A stretch of 64,000 nt of DNA from Sphingosinicella sp963974575 (GCF_963974575.1 NZ_CAXBBQ010000006.1:62001-126000); one strand, 5' to 3'. Positions 17,089-26,376 are shown, counted from the first letter of the stretch. Made by a program: numbers and translations. Notes: a model not told the origin generated them from the letters alone.

Positions 17089-18039
17089 ATGAACACGCCC
17101 ACCCTTGAAGACGTCCAAGCCGCCGCCGCGCGACTTGCCGGTGTAGCCGTAAGAACCCCGCTTTTACGGTCGGATACGCTCGATACGATCACCGGCGCGA
17201 AGGTCTGGCTGAAGGCCGAATGTCTGCAGCGCACCGGTTCGTTCAAGTTCCGCGGCGCATGGAACCGCCTGTCGGCGTTGACGCCGGAAGAACGCGGTGC
17301 AGGCGTGGTCGCCTTCTCGTCGGGGAATCATGCGCAGGGTGTCGCGCTGGCGGCGAAGCTGCTCGGCATCCGCGCGACGATCATCATGCCGTCCGACGCG
17401 CCGCGCATCAAGGTGGAGGCGACACGCGGGCACGGCGCGGAGGTCGTCAGCTACGATCGGCTGACCGAACCCCGCGATGCGATCGCAGCGAAGATCGTGG
17501 CCGAGCGCGGCGGCGTGATCGTGGCGCCGTTCAACGATCCCTATGTGGTGGCGGGGCAGGGCACGGCAGGCCTCGAGATCGCCGAAGAGATCGGCCAGCC
17601 CGACATCGCGCTCGTGTGCTGCGGGGGCGGGGGGCTTGCGAGCGGCATCGCGCTTGCGCTGCCCGGCAGCGAGATCGTCGTGGTGGAGCCGGAAGGCTAT
17701 GACGACGTCATCCGCTCGCTTGCAAGTGGCGTTATCGAGCCGGTTCGCGATCCGGGGCCGACGCTGTGCGACGCGCTCCAGACGCTGGTGACGTCGCCGC
17801 TCACCTTCGGCATCTTGCAGGCGCGGGGCGCACGCGGCGTCGCTGTTTCGGAGGCCGAAGTGAAGGCCGCGGTGGCGTTCGCGTTCCGCACGCTGAAGCT
17901 GGTGGTGGAGCCCGGCGGCGCGGCGGCACTGGCGGCGGCGCTCTCTGGAAAGCTCGACCTCAAGGGCAAGACTGTCGCGATCACCCTGTCGGGCGGCAAT
18001 GTCGACGCGGAAACCTACCGGGTGTGCCTCGGGATTTAG
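17089..18039 (+). CDS. threonine/serine dehydratase (PLP fold type II)
   Basis: A 316-residue PLP enzyme that deaminates threonine or serine to a 2-keto acid and ammonia. Lys53 in TGSFKFRGAWN is the Schiff-base lysine, SSGNHAQGVAL is the substrate loop, and CCGGGGLASG is the phosphate-binding glycine loop. There is no C-terminal ACT regulatory domain, so this is the short catabolic form or a serine racemase-type enzyme rather than feedback-regulated IlvA. It is transcribed away from the polyamine genes and shares TTAG (18036-18039) with the convergent small gene. Confidence 0.9.
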   Translation: MNTPTLEDVQAAAARLAGVAVRTPLLRSDTLDTITGAKVWLKAECLQRTGSFKFRGAWNRLSALTPEERGAGVVAFSSGNHAQGVALAAKLLGIRATIIMPSDAPRIKVEATRGHGAEVVSYDRLTEPRDAIAAKIVAERGGVIVAPFNDPYVVAGQGTAGLEIAEEIGQPDIALVCCGGGGLASGIALALPGSEIVVVEPEGYDDVIRSLASGVIEPVRDPGPTLCDALQTLVTSPLTFGILQARGARGVAVSEAEVKAAVAFAFRTLKLVVEPGGAAALAAALSGKLDLKGKTVAITLSGGNVDAETYRVCLGI

Positions 18040-18275
18040 GCGGCGTCCGTCTTGCGGATCGTGCGAACCTTCGCCGTCGCGGGCGCTTCGAGCAGGCCGT
18101 CGAGTTCATAGGCGGCGCGCGCGGCACCGTCGCCGAGGCGCTTGATGTCGGTCGCGAACGCGCTTGCGTCCTTGCCGGGGCGTGCCAGCGTCATGGCGTC
18201 GATCAGCGCGTCGAGCAGGCTGACAGACGTGCTGGTGGCGTAGTCGGCGGCGAAGTTGTGATTGTGAGCGACCAT
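18036..18275 (-). CDS. small hypothetical protein (79 aa)
   Basis: A 79-residue protein with no signal peptide, membrane segment or known domain. It is mostly helical, with an Asn/His-rich start (MVAHNHNFAADYATS) and a basic C-terminus. The ATG lies behind CAAGGAAAA, an acceptable ribosome binding site. Two points support it as real: its stop shares TTAG with the convergent dehydratase gene, the spacing habit of this genome, and it fills the gap before glpD on the same strand. It may be expressed as a tail of the glpD transcript. Confidence 0.55.
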   Translation of the reverse strand: MVAHNHNFAADYATSTSVSLLDALIDAMTLARPGKDASAFATDIKRLGDGAARAAYELDGLLEAPATAKVRTIRKTDAA

Positions 18276-18319
18276 CGGGCGTTTTCCTTGTGCGTTGCAA
18301 GGAATCTACGACCGGCTTC

Positions 18320-19792
18320 CTAACTCTTGGTAAATCGTGCGGCGAACCACTGCGCGACCGCCGCCCTGGCGTCTTCGGAGAGGTGGAGGCCGAGCTTGCT
18401 GCGACGCCAGAGCGCATCGTCGGCGCTTTGCGCCCACTCCTCGGCGACCATGTGCTCAAGCTCGGCGGTGAACACGCCGCCGAGGTTTTCGCCAAGGCCG
18501 TTCTCCAGCATCGTGTCCGCGTGCGTGCCGTAGAGCCTTGCCAGCCGATCGACGATTCGCGGGTCGTAGTCGGCGTGCTTCACGCGCAGGTTCTCGCGCC
18601 ACTTCGTCCACGCCTGCTGGCCGGTGAGGCCGGGAAGGCGCGGGAAATCGCTGCCCGGGAGCGGCTGTCCCGCCGTCCAGCGCTTACTTTCGGGGTAGAG
18701 GCGGCCGAGCACGTCTTCGGCGAGCAGCCGGTACGTGGTGATCTTGCCGCCGACGACGGTGACGGCGTCACCGCCTTCGTGCGCGAAGATCTTCCAGTCG
18801 CGAGTCGTTTCGCGCGCGCCTTTGCCTTCCTCCGCCACCAGCGGACGGATGCCGGCGTAGGTGGAGATGATGTCGGCGCGTTCGAGCGGGCGGGAGAGAT
18901 AGCGATTCGCGGCGTCGAGCAGGTAGTCGGTTTCCGCCTCGGTGATCCGCGGCGCTTCCGGCGAGTCGATCGTCGTTTCGGTGGTGCCGATCAGAGAGAA
19001 GTCGTTTTCGTAGGGGATGATGAAGACGATGCGGCCGTCGGGCTGCTGGAGGATGTAGCTGTCCTGCCCGCGACCGATGCGGCGCGTGACGAGGTGCGCG
19101 CCCTGCACGAGGCGGAGGCGGGGGGCGTCGGGGAGGCCGAGGACATTGGCGGCGACTTCGCTTGCCCATGGTCCGGCGCAGTTGATGACGCGGGCGGCGG
19201 AGAGGCTCGTGCCGTCGCCGAGTTCTGCGGTCCAGCCCGCGCTTGTTCGGGTTGCGCGGGTGACGGGGGTGCGGGGAAGGACGAGGGCGGACCGATACGA
19301 CGCATCCTGTGCGTTCGCGATGACGAGCCGGGCGTCGTCCACCCAGCCGTCCCAGTACCGAAACGCCTGTGTATAGCGCTTGTCGAGCGGCTGGCCGGCG
19401 TGATCATCGCGTAGCACCACCTTCGAGGAACCGGGCACCTGCTCGCGCCGCGCGAGATGATCGTAGAGGAAGAGCCCGGCGCGGATCATCCAGCTGGGGC
19501 GCGTATCGGGGCCGAGCGGCAGGATGAAGGGCATCGGGCGCGTGAGGTGCGCGGCGATATCGAGCAGCACCTCGCGCTCCGCGAGCGCCTTGCGGACCAG
19601 CCGGAACGCGTAGAATTCCAGATAGCGCAGCCCGCCGTGGATGAGCTTGGTGGACGACGACGAGGTCGCGCCGCCGATGTCAGCGGCATCGACGAGCGCG
19701 ACCTTGAGGCCGCGCCCGGCAGCGTCGCGCGCAAGCCCGGCACCATTGACGCCCGCGCCGATGATGAGAAGATCGAAATGGCCCCTGTTCAC
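18320..19792 (-). CDS. glpD: aerobic glycerol-3-phosphate dehydrogenase
   Basis: Membrane-associated flavoenzyme that oxidises glycerol-3-phosphate to dihydroxyacetone phosphate and passes electrons to the quinone pool. Its 490 residues are typical of GlpD. The FAD-binding GxGxxG is at the N-terminus (IIGAGVNGAGLARDAAGRG), followed by the family block SSSSTKLIHGGLRYLE, and a C-terminal DAO_C-type helical domain ends the protein. It is divergent from glpK with only 43 nt between the start codons, so the two would share an overlapping control region. Confidence 0.95.
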   Translation of the reverse strand: MNRGHFDLLIIGAGVNGAGLARDAAGRGLKVALVDAADIGGATSSSSTKLIHGGLRYLEFYAFRLVRKALAEREVLLDIAAHLTRPMPFILPLGPDTRPSWMIRAGLFLYDHLARREQVPGSSKVVLRDDHAGQPLDKRYTQAFRYWDGWVDDARLVIANAQDASYRSALVLPRTPVTRATRTSAGWTAELGDGTSLSAARVINCAGPWASEVAANVLGLPDAPRLRLVQGAHLVTRRIGRGQDSYILQQPDGRIVFIIPYENDFSLIGTTETTIDSPEAPRITEAETDYLLDAANRYLSRPLERADIISTYAGIRPLVAEEGKGARETTRDWKIFAHEGGDAVTVVGGKITTYRLLAEDVLGRLYPESKRWTAGQPLPGSDFPRLPGLTGQQAWTKWRENLRVKHADYDPRIVDRLARLYGTHADTMLENGLGENLGGVFTAELEHMVAEEWAQSADDALWRRSKLGLHLSEDARAAVAQWFAARFTKS

Positions 19793-19835
19793 GGGCGTTT
19801 ACCTAAAGCCGCTGCGCGCGCTAGGAAAGCGGGTA

Positions 19836-21311
19836 ATGACGCACATCCTCAGCATCGACGAGGGCACGACCTCGACGCGCGCGGTGGCCTTCAGGCCGGA
19901 AGGGCGCATCGGCGCCGTACATGGCGAGGAAATCGTCCAGCATTTCCCGCAGAGCGGGTGGGTGGAGCACGATCCCGCCGAGATCTGGGAGAAGACGCTA
20001 CGCGCCGCGAATCGGGTCGTCGAGGACGTCGGCGCACAATCGATCGCGGCGATCGGCATCACCAACCAGCGCGAAACAATCGTGTTCTGGGACCGGAGGA
20101 CCGGCGATCCGCTGGCGCCCGCGATCGTCTGGCAGGACCGACGCGGCGCGGCGATCTGCGCGGACCTGAAGGCGCGCGGGCTGGAGGATGATGTGCAGGG
20201 CCGCACCGGGCTTCTGCTCGACCCCTATTTTTCGGCGAGCAAGATCCGCTGGGCGCTCGAAAACTGGCCGGAGGTCCGCGCGGCAGCGAAGGCGAAACGG
20301 CTGGCCATCGGCACGATCGATTCGTGGCTGATCTGGCGTCTGACCGGCGGGCTCCACGTCACCGACGCCACGAACGCCGCGCGCACGCTGCTGATGGACC
20401 TTGAACGCTGCACTTGGGACGCCGGGCTCGCCGCGCTGTTCGACGTGCCGATGGAGGCGCTTCCCGAGATCGTCGATTGCGCGGGGCGCATCGGCGAAAC
20501 GCGGCTGATCGGCGGGCGCACGATTCCGATCACCGGGTGCGCAGGCGACCAGCAGGCGGCCGCGATCGGGCAAGTGTGCCTTGAACCCGGCGCGGTCAAA
20601 TCGACCTACGGTACGGGCGCGTTCGTGCTGGCGCACGCCGGGGGCACCGCGCCGGTGTCGTCGAACCGATTGCTTTCCACGGTGGCGTGGCGGCTCGGCG
20701 GACGCCCCGCCTATGCGCTTGAAGGCAGCATCTTCGTTGCAGGAAGCGCGATCAAATGGATGCGCGACCAGATCGGCATCATCGCGAGCGCATCCGAAAC
20801 CGCCGAACTTGCCGCTTCGGTACCCGACAGCGGCGGCGTTACGTTCGTGCCCGCCTTCAATGGCCTCGGCGCGCCTTGGTGGGAGCCCAATGCACGCGGC
20901 ATCATCACCGGGATCAGCGGCGGCACGACGCGCGCGCACATCGTGCGTGCCTGCCTCGAAGCGATGAGCCTGCAAACGTCTGATCTGCTGGACGCGATGC
21001 GCCGCGACGGCGTGTCGCCTTCCCTTCTGCGCGTCGATGGGGGCATGGTGGCCAACGACTGGCTGTGTCAGGACCTTGCCGATGTGCTCGGCGTTACCGT
21101 CGAGCGCCCGAGGGTCGTGGAAACGACAGCACTTGGCGCGGCCATGCTGGCGGCGGTGGGTTACGGACTGTTCGCCGATCTGGAGTCGGCCAGTGTGATG
21201 TGGCACGCCGAGCGCAGGTTCGAGCCGGCCCTCGATGAGGAGACGCGCAGCGTGCGCAAAACGAATTGGGCAACAGCCGTGGGGCAGGTGATGTCGGGGC
21301 TTCAACGATGA
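19836..21311 (+). CDS. glpK: glycerol kinase
   Basis: Phosphorylates glycerol to glycerol-3-phosphate, the substrate of GlpD encoded divergently beside it. The 491 residues match the FGGY kinase family: the N-terminal phosphate loop LSIDEGTTSTRAVAF, the central GCAGDQQAA block and the C-terminal RVDGGMVANDW block are all present. The ATG at 19836 gives the exact family N-terminus; longer frames run into the glpD 5' end and are not supported. No glycerol facilitator gene or GlpR repressor is in the window. The stop overlaps the next small gene as ATGA. Confidence 0.96.
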   Translation: MTHILSIDEGTTSTRAVAFRPEGRIGAVHGEEIVQHFPQSGWVEHDPAEIWEKTLRAANRVVEDVGAQSIAAIGITNQRETIVFWDRRTGDPLAPAIVWQDRRGAAICADLKARGLEDDVQGRTGLLLDPYFSASKIRWALENWPEVRAAAKAKRLAIGTIDSWLIWRLTGGLHVTDATNAARTLLMDLERCTWDAGLAALFDVPMEALPEIVDCAGRIGETRLIGGRTIPITGCAGDQQAAAIGQVCLEPGAVKSTYGTGAFVLAHAGGTAPVSSNRLLSTVAWRLGGRPAYALEGSIFVAGSAIKWMRDQIGIIASASETAELAASVPDSGGVTFVPAFNGLGAPWWEPNARGIITGISGGTTRAHIVRACLEAMSLQTSDLLDAMRRDGVSPSLLRVDGGMVANDWLCQDLADVLGVTVERPRVVETTALGAAMLAAVGYGLFADLESASVMWHAERRFEPALDEETRSVRKTNWATAVGQVMSGLQR

Positions 21312-21487
21312 CGAACATGCTTGCGATCATCCTGTCGTTTGCGGTGATCGCCGCCTTCGTCATCGGCGGCGGCGGCGTGTGGATCATGCTGAAACGCCCT
21401 GCGGAGCTCAAAAAAGGCCTGCTGATGGTGGGTGTCGCCATCGTCACACTCGTGAACGTCTGGCTGCTCGCAGCTCCCGTAACCTGA
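21308..21487 (+). CDS. small membrane protein (59 aa), unknown function
   Basis: A 59-residue protein with two predicted membrane helices, about residues 3-25 (IILSFAVIAAFVIGGGGVW) and 37-57, joined by a short basic loop (LKRPAELKKG). It starts inside the glpK stop codon (ATGA), so it is translationally coupled to glpK and made with it. I recognise no family. A small accessory in glycerol uptake or membrane anchoring is conceivable, but only from position. Confidence 0.65.
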   Translation: MTNMLAIILSFAVIAAFVIGGGGVWIMLKRPAELKKGLLMVGVAIVTLVNVWLLAAPVT

Positions 21488-21557
21488 CATTTTGCTTCAG
21501 TTGCCGTGAGCACGGCTCCAGCTAGACTTGTCGCCGCAACAGCGACGGGAGACGCGC

Positions 21558-23657
21558 GTGCGCCAATGGGGAGTGATCGCTGCCTGCCTTTTGGCGGCCG
21601 GATGTGGCAGTACGGACAAAACACCGGGGCTGGTGGACGATGCGCGGCTATCCGCAGCAACTGCCGAGTCCGAAAGCTGGCTGACGCACGGCGGCACCTA
21701 CGAGGAACAGCGATACAGCAAGCTCGACACCATCAACGATGGAAACGTCGACAAGCTCGGTCTCGCGTGGAGTTATACGTTCGATACCAACCGGGGGCAG
21801 GAGGCGACGCCGATCGTGGCCGACGGCGTGCTCTACACGACCTCGGCCTGGTCCAAAGTCTACGCGTTCAACGCGAAAACCGGAGCGCTCCTGTGGGAGC
21901 ATGACCCGGAGGTGCCCGGCGAAACGGGCTTCAAGGCCTGCTGCGACGTCGTGAACCGCGGCGTCGCGCTGTATGACGGCAAGGTCTATTCAGGGACGCT
22001 CGACGGGCGATTGATCGCGCTCGACGCGAAAACCGGCAAGCTCGTGTGGAGCGAGGTCACGGTTGATCAGTCGAAGCCCTACACGATCACCGGCGCGCCG
22101 CGTATCGTGAAGGGCAGGGTGCTGATCGGCAACGGCGGCGCCGAATACGGTGTTCGCGGCTATGTTTCCGCTTATGACGCCAAGACTGGCAAGCTCGCAT
22201 GGCGCTTCTACACCGTGCCGCCCGGCCCCGGCGCGCCCGCGGACGGCGCGGTTTCGGACCCGATGATCGAGAAGATGCGCGCAACCTGGGCGGGCGACTG
22301 GTCGAAGTTCGGCGGCGGCGGGACGGTGTGGGACGCGATCGTTTATGATCGTGACTTCAACCAGATCCTGATCGGCGTGGGCAACGGCAGCCCCTGGAAC
22401 CACAAGGTTCGCTCCGAAGGGAAGGGCGACAACCTGTTCGTCTCGTCGGTCGTCGCGCTCGATGCCGATACCGGCGCCTACAAGTGGCACTATCAGGGGA
22501 CGCCCGGCGAAACGTGGGATTTCACACAGACGCAGCCGATCATCCTTGCCGACCTCACGCTGGATGGCGCGCCGCGCAAGGTGATGATGCAGGCGCCGAA
22601 GAACGGTTATTTCTATGTGATCGACCGCAAGGACGGAAAACTCGTCTCGGCAAAGGGCTTTGTGCCGCAGACGTGGACGACCGGCGTCGACATGGCGACC
22701 GGGCGTCCGATCGAGGCGGAAAACGCCCGCTTTACGAAGGGTGCGTTCGTGGCGCTGCCGTCCGCGTTCGGCGCGCACAACTGGCACCCGATGGCGTTCA
22801 GCCCGAAGACCGGGCTCGTGTATCTTCCCGCGCAGGAGGTGCCGTTCGCCTATATCGCCGACGCGAGTTTCAAAGGGCGGGAAGGCGGATGGAATGTCGC
22901 GATCGACTTCCTCGCGAACGTTGCGCCGGACGATACGACCCAGTTCCGTGCGCTGCGCGCGCTGCTGAAGGGACAGCTTATCGCCTGGGATCCCGTGAAG
23001 CAGAAGGAGGTCTGGCGCGTTCAGTACGATGGGCCGTGGAACGGCGGCGTGCTCGCGACGTCTGGAAATCTCGTGTTTCAGGGCAACGCCCACGGCGAAT
23101 TCGCGGCTTTCACCGCAGACAGCGGCAAGAAGCTCTGGGGCTTTGATGCGGGCACCGGCGTGATCGCCGCACCGATCAGCTACGCGGTGGACGGCGAACA
23201 ATATGTGGCGGTGATGGCGGGCTACGGCGGCGTCTATCCGCTGTCGTCCTCGTTCGTCGATAACCCGCGTCCGATGCCGAACGGTCGCCTGCTCGTCTTC
23301 AAGCTCGGCGGGCGAACCCCCTACACGATCGAGCGTATCGAGAATGCGCCCGCAACGGTGGTCGATGCGGCATGGAGTGCCGAAACCGTTACGCACGGCG
23401 CCACGCTTTATGAGAGCACGTGCGGCGTCTGCCACGGTACGGCAGGCATTTCTTCGGGCGTGCTGCCCGATCTGCGGCGTTCGGGCATTCTTGCCGACAG
23501 GGACAGCTGGAACACGGTCGTTATCGGCGGTGCGCTGAAGGGTCGCGGCATGGTGAGCTTTGCCCCGTGGATGTCGGCCGACGATGCCGAGGCGATCCGC
23601 GCCTATGTCGCCGGCAAGGCGAGGCTGCTGGCGGCAGCGGAAGCGCGCGGGAACTAG
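21558..23657 (+). CDS. PQQ-dependent alcohol dehydrogenase with fused cytochrome c (quinohemoprotein, type II)
   Basis: A 699-residue quinohemoprotein that oxidises alcohols outside the inner membrane and passes electrons through its own heme. The beta-propeller carries the vicinal cysteines Cys128-Cys129 (FKACCDVVN) that contact PQQ, and the active-site stretch ETWDFTQTQ; the absence of a second aspartate two residues on points to a calcium rather than a lanthanide enzyme. The C-terminal cytochrome c has CGVCH (Cys622, Cys625, His626) and a likely Met ligand in GRGMVSF. The GTG at 21558 follows GGGAGA at a good distance. The N-terminus (MRQWGVIAACLLAAGCGS) contains a lipobox, which is unusual for this normally soluble periplasmic enzyme. 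Confidence 0.93.
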   Translation: MRQWGVIAACLLAAGCGSTDKTPGLVDDARLSAATAESESWLTHGGTYEEQRYSKLDTINDGNVDKLGLAWSYTFDTNRGQEATPIVADGVLYTTSAWSKVYAFNAKTGALLWEHDPEVPGETGFKACCDVVNRGVALYDGKVYSGTLDGRLIALDAKTGKLVWSEVTVDQSKPYTITGAPRIVKGRVLIGNGGAEYGVRGYVSAYDAKTGKLAWRFYTVPPGPGAPADGAVSDPMIEKMRATWAGDWSKFGGGGTVWDAIVYDRDFNQILIGVGNGSPWNHKVRSEGKGDNLFVSSVVALDADTGAYKWHYQGTPGETWDFTQTQPIILADLTLDGAPRKVMMQAPKNGYFYVIDRKDGKLVSAKGFVPQTWTTGVDMATGRPIEAENARFTKGAFVALPSAFGAHNWHPMAFSPKTGLVYLPAQEVPFAYIADASFKGREGGWNVAIDFLANVAPDDTTQFRALRALLKGQLIAWDPVKQKEVWRVQYDGPWNGGVLATSGNLVFQGNAHGEFAAFTADSGKKLWGFDAGTGVIAAPISYAVDGEQYVAVMAGYGGVYPLSSSFVDNPRPMPNGRLLVFKLGGRTPYTIERIENAPATVVDAAWSAETVTHGATLYESTCGVCHGTAGISSGVLPDLRRSGILADRDSWNTVVIGGALKGRGMVSFAPWMSADDAEAIRAYVAGKARLLAAAEARGN

Positions 23658-23679
23658 GGCTGAATGTCGATCCGCCCTA
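23655..23679. repeat. 25-bp palindromic element, copy 1
   Basis: The arms TAGGGC and GCCCTA enclose a 13-nt loop, TGAATGTCGATCC. The left arm supplies the TAG stop of the PQQ dehydrogenase and the right arm the TAG stop of the convergent acetyltransferase. An exact copy lies at 29604-29628. It may serve as a bidirectional terminator or be a mobile REP-like element. Confidence 0.75.
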
Positions 23680-24168
23680 ACGGAGATCGCGCCACATCAC
23701 GCAGCGCCGCGCCGGATTCCGTTGCGGGGCCAGTCGGCGGGCGAGTACGGACGGGGTTTGATCGGCAGAGAGCACCCGGAAACCCATCCGCGCGTAATAC
23801 GGCGCATTCCAGGGGATCGTGCGATCTGTCGTTAGACTCGCGGCCTTGAATTTGCGAGCTGCCGCCTCCCCCAGCGCCGCCTGGATGAGCAACCGCCCGA
23901 TGCCGCGTCGCTGGTGCGAAGCGGAGACCGAAATTTCATCGATATAGAAGCTGTTTCCCAGCCGTTCGGCCCGAAGGAAGCCGACCGGCATTCCGCCGGC
24001 GTCCGCAATCCACAGCTTGTTTTGCGACAGCGCGGGATGGAAATGTTCGGGCGCCGATGTCTGGCCGACGGCCCAAGCCATGTGCGTTCCAGCAAACAGC
24101 GTGGCGGCGGACAGTTCGACCACCCCCAGCGCCGGAAGATCGGCCTCGCTTCCGTAGCGGACGATCAA
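23677..24168 (-). CDS. GNAT family N-acetyltransferase
   Basis: A 163-residue acetyltransferase (Acetyltransf_1). The acetyl-CoA-binding core is clear: FYIDEISVSASHQRRGIGRLLI carries the R/Q-x-x-G-x-G/A loop, followed by NAPYYARMGFRVL. The substrate is unknown. The TTG start at 24168 is chosen because it overlaps the stop of the VWA gene as TTGA and gives a normal N-terminus (IVRYGSEADLPAL); longer frames only read into the VWA gene. Its stop lies in the 25-bp palindrome. Confidence 0.85.
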   Translation of the reverse strand: MIVRYGSEADLPALGVVELSAATLFAGTHMAWAVGQTSAPEHFHPALSQNKLWIADAGGMPVGFLRAERLGNSFYIDEISVSASHQRRGIGRLLIQAALGEAAARKFKAASLTTDRTIPWNAPYYARMGFRVLSADQTPSVLARRLAPQRNPARRCVMWRDLR

Positions 24169-25346
24169 TGCGTTCGGGTCAACGCGCGCATGGCGTCGTC
24201 GAGCCCTTCCAGAGTCAGCGGAAACATGCGGTCTTCCATCAAGGTCTTCACCATCTGAATCGATTGGCCGTACTGCCAGTTCTTCTCCGGGATCGGGTTC
24301 AGCCACACGGCGCTGTGGTAGATATCGGTCAACCGCCGCATCCACACTTCGCCCGCTTCCTCGTTCCAGTGTTCGACCGAGCCGCCCGGATAGTTGATCT
24401 CGTAAGGGCTCATCGAAGCATCGCCGACGAAGATGAGCTTATAGTCCGCCGGGAATTTGTGGAGCAGGTCCAATGTCGGCGTCCGCTCGGTGAAGCGGCG
24501 GCGGTTGTCCTTCCACACGCCTTCGTAGACGAAGTTGTGGAAGTAGAAGAATTCGAGGTGCTTGAACTCGCTGCTCGCGGCGGAGAACAGCTCCTCGCAG
24601 AGCTTGATATGCGGGTCCATCGAGCCGCCGACATCGAGGAACAGCAGCACCTTCACGGCATTGTGCCGTTCGGGGCGCATCACGATGTCGAGGTAGGCCT
24701 TGCGCGCCGTGCCCTTGATCGTGGCGTCGAGGTCCAGCTCGTCCGCCGCGCCGGTGCGCGCAAAGCGGCGCAGGCGGCGGAGCGCGACCTTGATGTTGCG
24801 GGTGCCGAGCTCGACCTCGTTGTCGAGGTTCTTGAACTCGCGCTTGTCCCACACCTTGATGGCGCGGCCCTGGCGGCCTTCTTTCTGGCCGATGCGGACG
24901 CCCTCTGGGTTGTAGCCATAGGCGCCGAAGGGGGATTTTCCGGCGGTGCCGATCCACTTGTTGCCGCCTTCGTGGCGTTCCTTCTGCTCCTCGAGGCGCT
25001 TTTTCAGCGTCTCCATGATCTCGTCCCACGAGCCGAGCTTCTCGATCTCGGCCTTCTCCTCGTCGGTGAGGTAAAGCTCGGCGAGCTTCTTCAGCCACTC
25101 TTCGGGGATTTCGGCGGTTTCCGCCTCGAAACTGGTTTCAAGGCCGTGGAAGACCTTGCCGAACACCTGATCGAAGCGATCGAGCAGCGCCTCGTCCTTC
25201 ACATAGGCTGCGCGCGAGAGATAGTAGAAGCTCTCGACGTTCCGATCGATCACGCCCGCCTTCAGCGCTTCCAGGAGCGTCAGGTGCTCCTTGAGGCTCG
25301 CCGGGATCTTCGCGGCGCGGAGGGCGTCAAGGAAATCGAGAAACAT
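24165..25346 (-). CDS. VWA domain protein, CoxE-like partner of MoxR ATPase
   Basis: A 393-residue cytosolic protein with a charged N-terminal half and a C-terminal von Willebrand A domain. The metal-site motif reads FLDVGGSMDPH (Asp238), a D-x-G-x-S variant of the usual D-x-S-x-S, followed by FVGDASMSPYEI, which can supply the other ligand loops. Proteins of this kind usually work with a MoxR AAA+ ATPase in maturing or remodelling other complexes; the MoxR gene lies 1.7 kb upstream on the same strand, separated by two unrelated genes. The ATG at 25346 gives the usual start (MFLDFLDALRAAKIP). Confidence 0.88.
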   Translation of the reverse strand: MFLDFLDALRAAKIPASLKEHLTLLEALKAGVIDRNVESFYYLSRAAYVKDEALLDRFDQVFGKVFHGLETSFEAETAEIPEEWLKKLAELYLTDEEKAEIEKLGSWDEIMETLKKRLEEQKERHEGGNKWIGTAGKSPFGAYGYNPEGVRIGQKEGRQGRAIKVWDKREFKNLDNEVELGTRNIKVALRRLRRFARTGAADELDLDATIKGTARKAYLDIVMRPERHNAVKVLLFLDVGGSMDPHIKLCEELFSAASSEFKHLEFFYFHNFVYEGVWKDNRRRFTERTPTLDLLHKFPADYKLIFVGDASMSPYEINYPGGSVEHWNEEAGEVWMRRLTDIYHSAVWLNPIPEKNWQYGQSIQMVKTLMEDRMFPLTLEGLDDAMRALTRTH

Positions 25347-25464
25347 GCGCTGCGGGGCCTTTCGCTGGTCCAGTCCGCGGAAGGCATAGAGCAATCCGCG
25401 CGCCGACGCATTACCCGGTTCCGCTAGGGCTGTCACATTCGCGACGCGGCAGACTTATGTCGAA

Positions 25465-25502
25465 TAAAAAAAGGGTGGCGGAACAATCGCCCCACCACCC
25501 TT
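25465..25502 (-). terminator. Rho-independent terminator after PEP-CTERM gene
   Basis: On the minus strand AAGGGTGG (25502-25495) pairs with CCACCCTT (25478-25471), with partial pairing inside, and is followed by a run of T residues (A7 on the plus strand at 25465-25471). It lies 18 nt after the stop of the PEP-CTERM gene and separates it from the VWA gene downstream. Confidence 0.75.
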
Positions 25503-25519
25503 GCCAGGTTTGCGTCCGT

Positions 25520-26221
25520 TCAGCGCCGACGGCGCACGATGCCGACACCCGCCAGGCCGAGACCGAGGAGCGCGAGGCTCGCAGGCTCCGGGACGTCGAG
25601 CGGGGGTTCGGGATCGGGGTCGGGGTCCGAAAGGACGGCGGTGAAGCCGATGTTGTTGAAATCAACCTGGCCGTTCGAGCCGGTGAGCCACGCGTTGACG
25701 TAGCGGACGTTCGTCGGGAAATCGAGCGCGTAGTCCTCCGGCGTGATGGGCGTGCCGTCGCTGCCGTCGGTGTTGCCGAGACGCGGCTCCTCGGTGAGGG
25801 AGCCGACGAGTGCCCATGCGTCGTCGTAGAACGTGAACACGATCTCGTCCACGTCGTAGCTTTCGCTGTGGTAGTTCCAGAAGTGCATGGTCGAGAGGTC
25901 GTATTCCGCGCCGAAATCGAACACGAGTTCGAGGTGTCCACCGCTCACCCACACATGGGTTGAGGGCGACCGGTGAAACTCCGGCGAAGTCGCCGTCGGG
26001 GCATCGATGACGTTCGCGAGCGAGGCGGCGATGTTCAGGTTCTGGAACGGGCCATTCGTCGGGTTCGCAAGAACGTCCGCGTCATGGCTGTCACCCAGCG
26101 AAACCGTAACGCCCGATGCGGCATTGAGGTAAACAGGGGCAGCCATTGCCGCCATCGGTAGCGTCGTCAGCGCGGTAAACACCGTCGCCCGCATCACATG
26201 CTCGATCCAAAACGATTTCAC
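25520..26221 (-). CDS. PEP-CTERM sorting domain protein
   Basis: A 233-residue exported protein. It has an N-terminal signal peptide ending near AAMAAP, a beta-rich middle (HLELVFDFGAEYDLS, DEIVFTFYDD) resembling discoidin-like or choice-of-anchor surface domains, a Asp/Pro-rich linker, and the C-terminal sorting signal VPEPASLALLGLGLAG followed by GIVRRRR. Proteins with this tail are cut and anchored by an exosortase and are usually linked to extracellular polysaccharide or biofilm; no exosortase gene is in the window. The GTG at 26221 is the start, behind GAGGAGG. It has its own terminator. Confidence 0.9.
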   Translation of the reverse strand: MKSFWIEHVMRATVFTALTTLPMAAMAAPVYLNAASGVTVSLGDSHDADVLANPTNGPFQNLNIAASLANVIDAPTATSPEFHRSPSTHVWVSGGHLELVFDFGAEYDLSTMHFWNYHSESYDVDEIVFTFYDDAWALVGSLTEEPRLGNTDGSDGTPITPEDYALDFPTNVRYVNAWLTGSNGQVDFNNIGFTAVLSDPDPDPEPPLDVPEPASLALLGLGLAGVGIVRRRR

Positions 26222-26376
26222 TTGGCCCTCCTCATTACAATTGCCTGTCGGCACCGTCGGGAAGAGGCAATGCAAGCGACATGCCATATTTTCAAAACGA
26301 AAGGATTCGAGCGGATCGACAGAAATCAGGCCAACAGCTTGATTTTCATTTTGTAAATTTTACCGACAGCGCGCAA

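Noticed and set aside
19793..19835. Search for a GlpR operator between glpD and glpK
   Set aside because: The 43-nt gap shows no clear inverted repeat or paired promoter hexamers; control sites may lie inside the genes.
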